Source: JACQNR01 sp049515175 (lineage in GTDB: Bacteria > Acidobacteriota > Terriglobia > UBA7540). From it: a DNA stretch of 9,068 nucleotides. Shown here one piece after another: positions 6,237-9,068 of the stretch (positions are counted from its first letter, which is position 1; every line of letters begins with the position of its first letter). Location: assembly GCA_049515175.1 (NCBI GenBank), contig JBEKUI010000200.1, forward strand, positions 1 through 9,068. Reading direction: 5' to 3'. The notes under the pieces are model-generated. The model saw nothing but the letters and a program-made list of their open reading frames with translations, had not been told where the DNA came from and made no database searches. The position numbers and the translations under genes were made by a program.

Positions 6237-7130
6237 TCAGGCGAGCGATCTGCCCGTCAGCAGCCGGAAAGCCTCGCGGTACTTCTCACTCGTCCTCTCT
6301 ACGACCGTGGAGGCAAGGGGCGGCGGCGGTGGCTGCTTGTTCCACTTCAGGGATTCCAGATAGTCTCGCACGAACTGCTTATCGAACGAGGGCTGCGACC
6401 TGCCGGTCTGATAGCCCTCCTTCGGCCAGAAGCGGGAGGAGTCCGGCGTCAGCGCTTCGTCGATGAGAATTATCTCGTCACCGTGGCGACCCCATTCGAA
6501 TTTCGTATCGGCAATCAGAATGCCGCGCTGCGCGGCGTATTCGCGCGCTTTCGCGTAAAGCAGCAGCGTCTTATCGCGGAGTTGTTCGGCCGCTTGCTTC
6601 CCGACGCTTTCGACGGTCCGCTCCCAGCTGATGTTTTCGTCGTGACCGGACTGGGCTTTGGTGGCCGGTGTGAAGATAGGCTGGTCGAGCCGTGCCGATT
6701 CTGTGAGGCCTGCCGGCAGCTTGATGCCGCACACGCTGCCAGTGGTGCGATACTCCTTCCACCCCGAGCCGGCCAGATAGCCCCGCGCCACACACTCCAC
6801 CGGGAACGGCTGGGCCTTCTTGACGAGCATCGAGCGGCCCTGCAGCTGATCGGCGAAACGCCGCAGTTCCGCGGGATACTCGTTCACGTCCGCCGTCAGG
6901 AAGTGGCTGGGAACGACGTCGCGAAAGAGATTGAACCAGAAGACCGATAATTGGGTCAGAACCCGTCCCTTATCGGGAATTCCCTCCGACATCACCACAT
7001 CGAAGGCTGAGAGGCGGTCCGTGGCGACAAGCAGCAATTGGTCTTCACTGACTTCGTACACATCACGAACTTTGCCGCGGGAATGGAGCTTGACTCCGGG
7101 CAGGGTAGTTTCACGGAGAACCGTGGGCAT
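6237..7130 (-). CDS. purC: SAICAR synthase, phosphoribosylaminoimidazole-succinocarboxamide synthase
   Basis: PurC joins CAIR and aspartate with ATP to form SAICAR in cytoplasmic de novo purine synthesis. The 297 residues are the longer form of the family (E. coli PurC is about 237, yeast Ade1 about 306). Visible motifs in order: GKVRDVYE (19-26, ATP-binding loop), LLLVATDRLSAFDVV (32-46), PVECVARGYLAGSGWKEY (110-127), IFTPATKAQSGHDENI (152-167), LIADTKFEWG (205-214), LIDEALTPDSSRFWP (222-236, metal and nucleotide contacts) and SFDKQFVRDYL (248-258). All expected core motifs are present, so it should be active. A proline run (267-271) precedes a short C-terminal helix. The ATG at 7130 has AGGAAAG (plus 7139-7145) upstream and a strong promoter behind that. 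It heads the purC-cvpA-Fis cluster. Confidence 0.97.
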   Translation of the reverse strand: MPTVLRETTLPGVKLHSRGKVRDVYEVSEDQLLLVATDRLSAFDVVMSEGIPDKGRVLTQLSVFWFNLFRDVVPSHFLTADVNEYPAELRRFADQLQGRSMLVKKAQPFPVECVARGYLAGSGWKEYRTTGSVCGIKLPAGLTESARLDQPIFTPATKAQSGHDENISWERTVESVGKQAAEQLRDKTLLLYAKAREYAAQRGILIADTKFEWGRHGDEIILIDEALTPDSSRFWPKEGYQTGRSQPSFDKQFVRDYLESLKWNKQPPPPPLASTVVERTSEKYREAFRLLTGRSLA

Positions 7131-7163
7131 GATTGCGTCTTTCCTGATGAATTTGAGTTTCTC

Positions 7164-7191
7164 ATTCTAGACCATCGCCGAGGCTTGTCAA
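7164..7191 (-). promoter_or_regulatory. Strong sigma70-type promoter of the purC cluster
   Basis: A perfect -35 TTGACA (plus 7186-7191) and TAGAAT (7164-7169, five of six) are 16 bases apart on the minus strand. Transcription would begin near 7157, giving a leader of about 27 bases. An inverted repeat, ggaaaag (7194-7200) and cttttcc (7225-7231) with an inner ccca-ttg-tggg, lies directly upstream of the -35. It is a possible operator, or a late terminator for smc. No other gene is seen in 7131-7331. Confidence 0.75.
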
Positions 7192-7293
7192 CGGGAAAAG
7201 GTTCCCCCCATTGTGGGACGGACACTTTTCCGCTAACACACGGGAGGAAAAAACACAAGTATCTGCCTGGCCAATGGAAAGGGAAGGGAATTC

Positions 7294-7330
7294 GTGAAGG
7301 CGTGGCGCGCGATCCGCACCACGCCTTCGC
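7294..7330 (-). terminator. Hairpin immediately after the smc stop codon
   Basis: Positions 7294-7305 (gtgaaggcgtgg) pair with 7319-7330 (ccacgccttcgc) in a 12-bp stem with one G-U pair and a 13-base loop. The hairpin begins one base after the smc stop. On the minus strand the tract that follows is pyrimidine-rich (TTCCCTTCCCTTTCC) but lacks a true T-run, so it may terminate poorly or chiefly protect the message 3' end. Confidence 0.5.
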
Positions 7331-7331
7331 G

Positions 7332-9068
7332 TCAGGCGGGGACTGCGGCCTCTTCGACTTCGCGCTCCAGTTCCTCGAAGCGCACCGAGACCAGCTTTGA
7401 AACGCCCGGCTCTTCCATGGTCACGCCGTACATGACCTGGGCGATCTCCATGGTCCGCTTGTTGTGCGTGATGAGGATGAACTGCGTGTGGCGGCTCATG
7501 TTGCGGATCATGCGCGTGAAACGATCGACGTTCGATTCGTCGAGCGGCGCGTCCACTTCGTCGAGGATGCAGAAGGGGCTTGGAGTGTGCCGGAACATGG
7601 CGATGAGCAGCGCCAGCGCCGCCAGCGCCTTCTCCCCGCCGGAAAGGAGAAGAACGTTCTGAAGGCGCTTGCCGGGCGGCTGCGCCACGATGTCGATGCC
7701 GCTGTCGGCATCATTCTCGTCGCTGAGCCGCATCTCGCCGATGCCGCCGCCGAAGAGGGCGCGGAACGATTCGGCGAAGAAAGCATTCACCGCCTTGAAC
7801 GCTTCGAGAAACTGCTGGCGGGAAACCTGGTCGATTTCGCGAATGGCTTGCGCCGTGTCCTCGATGGAAGCGAGGAGGTCCTGGCGCTGGGTTTCGAGGA
7901 AGGTATAACGTTCCTCGGCTTCCTGCAGTTCCTCCAGAGCCATCATGTTCACGGGGCCGAGGTTTTCGATCTTGGTCTCGATCTCGCGGACTTGCTCTTC
8001 GGCGGCGAGCAGCGCGTCTTCCAACAGGGCCTGTTCGGAGGTTAGCTCGGCGCGCAGGGCGAGCGGATCGGTATGAAGTTTCTGCCGGCACTGCTCGAGG
8101 TGATGGGAGTGGTCGGACTGGGCGCGGGCCAGGGCGACCTCGGCCTCGGAGCGCTTCTCGCGCCGGGTGTCGAGTTCGGCGCGCGCCGCGTCGATGACCG
8201 GAACCAACTCGTCGCGCCGGACGCGCACCGTCTGGGTTTCTTGTTCGACGGCCTGCAACTCGGTGCGAGCCGCAGCCTGCTCGGCCTCCAGGCTCTCCAG
8301 GCGCGCGGCGCTGGCGGTAAGCTCCTCGGCCAGGCGAAGCTGTTCTTCCAGCCATGTCTGGCATTGCCCACGCAAGCGATCGATGTGTGAGGAGATTTCC
8401 TCCGCCCGCGCGGTCAGGCGTGCGCGTTCCGCCTCCAGGGCGCGGCCGCGCTCCTCGAGCGCCGTCGAGCGCGCCTGGGCTTCGATCAACGAGGGCCGCA
8501 GCGTGTCCAGTTCAACCCGCAGGTCGCGGACTTCAGCGCCCACACGCGTCACCTGCTCCTCACGGGCTTGTCGCGTGTTTCCTGCGGCATCCAGATGCGC
8601 GCGGAGGATCGCTTGCCGTTCCTGATTGGTGCGGAGATCGTATTCGACGGCGGCGGCCTCTTCCTTCAGCACGTGCAGACGTTCGCCGGCGCGCACGAAA
8701 GCTTCTCGCGTCTGACCGAGTTTCTGGTCAGCCACGACCACGCTTTTCTCCGCCTCGAGCTTGACGGCGCTGAGATTGCGCAACTCTTCATCGAGCCGGG
8801 TGATACGCGCCATCAGTTCGCCGAGTGCGGCTTCTTGCGTTTTGACCTGCGATTCCAACTCGCCGGCGCGGCGCTCCAGTTCACGGAAGTCGCGCCGCAG
8901 AGCGAGCGGTCCAGCGCTGCGCCCTTTGCCGCCGGTGACCAACCGATGGTGGTAATGATCGCCAGAGGTGGTTAGAAAGTGGCATTCGGGATAGGTTGTC
9001 GCCAGCCGTTCGGCCGTTTCGGAGTCTTGCACGACGTAGGCATTGGCGAGCGCCGGAAAGGCAAGGTC
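7332..9068 (-). CDS. smc: Chromosome segregation ATPase SMC, C-terminal half (N-terminus beyond right edge)
   Basis: SMC dimers with ScpAB form the bacterial condensin that organises and separates chromosomes. The visible 578 residues begin within the hinge (DLAFPALANAYVVQDSETAE, then FLTTSGDHYHHRLVTGGKG), which is open to the window edge. A long Glu/Arg/Leu coiled coil of about 330 residues follows. Near the head come GPVNMMALEELQEAEERYTF, then the ABC signature LLSGGEKALAALALL (about 475-489) and Walker B FCILDEVDAPLDESN (about 499-513). FILITHNKRTMEIAQVMYGVTMEEPGVSKL closes the ATPase head in two steps of the usual pattern. Full-length relatives have about 1150-1300 residues, so the Walker A half is outside the window. 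The GTG codon at 9032 is internal and not the start. A hairpin and a new promoter separate it from purC. Confidence 0.97.
   Translation of the reverse strand, partial: DLAFPALANAYVVQDSETAERLATTYPECHFLTTSGDHYHHRLVTGGKGRSAGPLALRRDFRELERRAGELESQVKTQEAALGELMARITRLDEELRNLSAVKLEAEKSVVVADQKLGQTREAFVRAGERLHVLKEEAAAVEYDLRTNQERQAILRAHLDAAGNTRQAREEQVTRVGAEVRDLRVELDTLRPSLIEAQARSTALEERGRALEAERARLTARAEEISSHIDRLRGQCQTWLEEQLRLAEELTASAARLESLEAEQAAARTELQAVEQETQTVRVRRDELVPVIDAARAELDTRREKRSEAEVALARAQSDHSHHLEQCRQKLHTDPLALRAELTSEQALLEDALLAAEEQVREIETKIENLGPVNMMALEELQEAEERYTFLETQRQDLLASIEDTAQAIREIDQVSRQQFLEAFKAVNAFFAESFRALFGGGIGEMRLSDENDADSGIDIVAQPPGKRLQNVLLLSGGEKALAALALLIAMFRHTPSPFCILDEVDAPLDESNVDRFTRMIRNMSRHTQFILITHNKRTMEIAQVMYGVTMEEPGVSKLVSVRFEELEREVEEAAVPA

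Noticed and set aside
7464..8045. Plus-strand open frame of 193 codons opposite smc
   Set aside because: It mirrors the conserved SMC head region; the sense strand carries the ABC signature and Walker B.

Overview
The window is GC-rich bacterial chromosome with ordinary housekeeping and transport content. It holds eight protein genes, seven on the minus strand and one on the plus strand. The mix (large SMC, long-form PurC, CvpA, a small free-standing Fis-type protein, a secreted TPR protein with a basic Lys/Pro tail, several GC-rich intergenic hairpins) would suit a Gram-negative-type soil or groundwater bacterium. Acidobacteriota is my best guess, but this rests on overall impression and no marker gene in the window settles it.

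Left part (1-2656), transport, all minus strand: an APC-superfamily amino-acid permease runs off the left edge. A sodium:solute symporter lies upstream of it with its own promoter (perfect TTGACA, TAGACT). Between them, directly after the symporter stop codon, two heptamer repeat arrays of opposite orientation face each other and can fold into one long imperfect stem.

Middle (2707-5317): a 270-residue cytoplasmic protein of unknown function (minus), made of two copies of an approximately 92-residue helical unit, is divergent from an exported TPR protein with a possible OB-fold C-terminal domain (plus). The 365-bp region between them holds a near-leaderless promoter with a palindrome, a pair of near-identical direct repeats, weak plus-strand promoter candidates and two hairpins just before the TPR gene's ribosome binding site. 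A strong intrinsic terminator ends the TPR gene.

Right part (5384-9068), all minus strand: the C-terminal half of smc, a hairpin just after its stop, a strong promoter (TTGACA-16-TAGAAT), then a tight cluster purC - cvpA - Fis-like gene with gaps of 30 and 37 bases. The cluster joins a purine biosynthesis enzyme, a CvpA membrane protein and a DNA-binding protein in what looks like one transcript.

I found no mobile element, CRISPR array, tRNA, rRNA or defence system. The least explained items are the heptamer arrays, the duplicated helical-repeat protein and the TPR/OB-like secreted protein.
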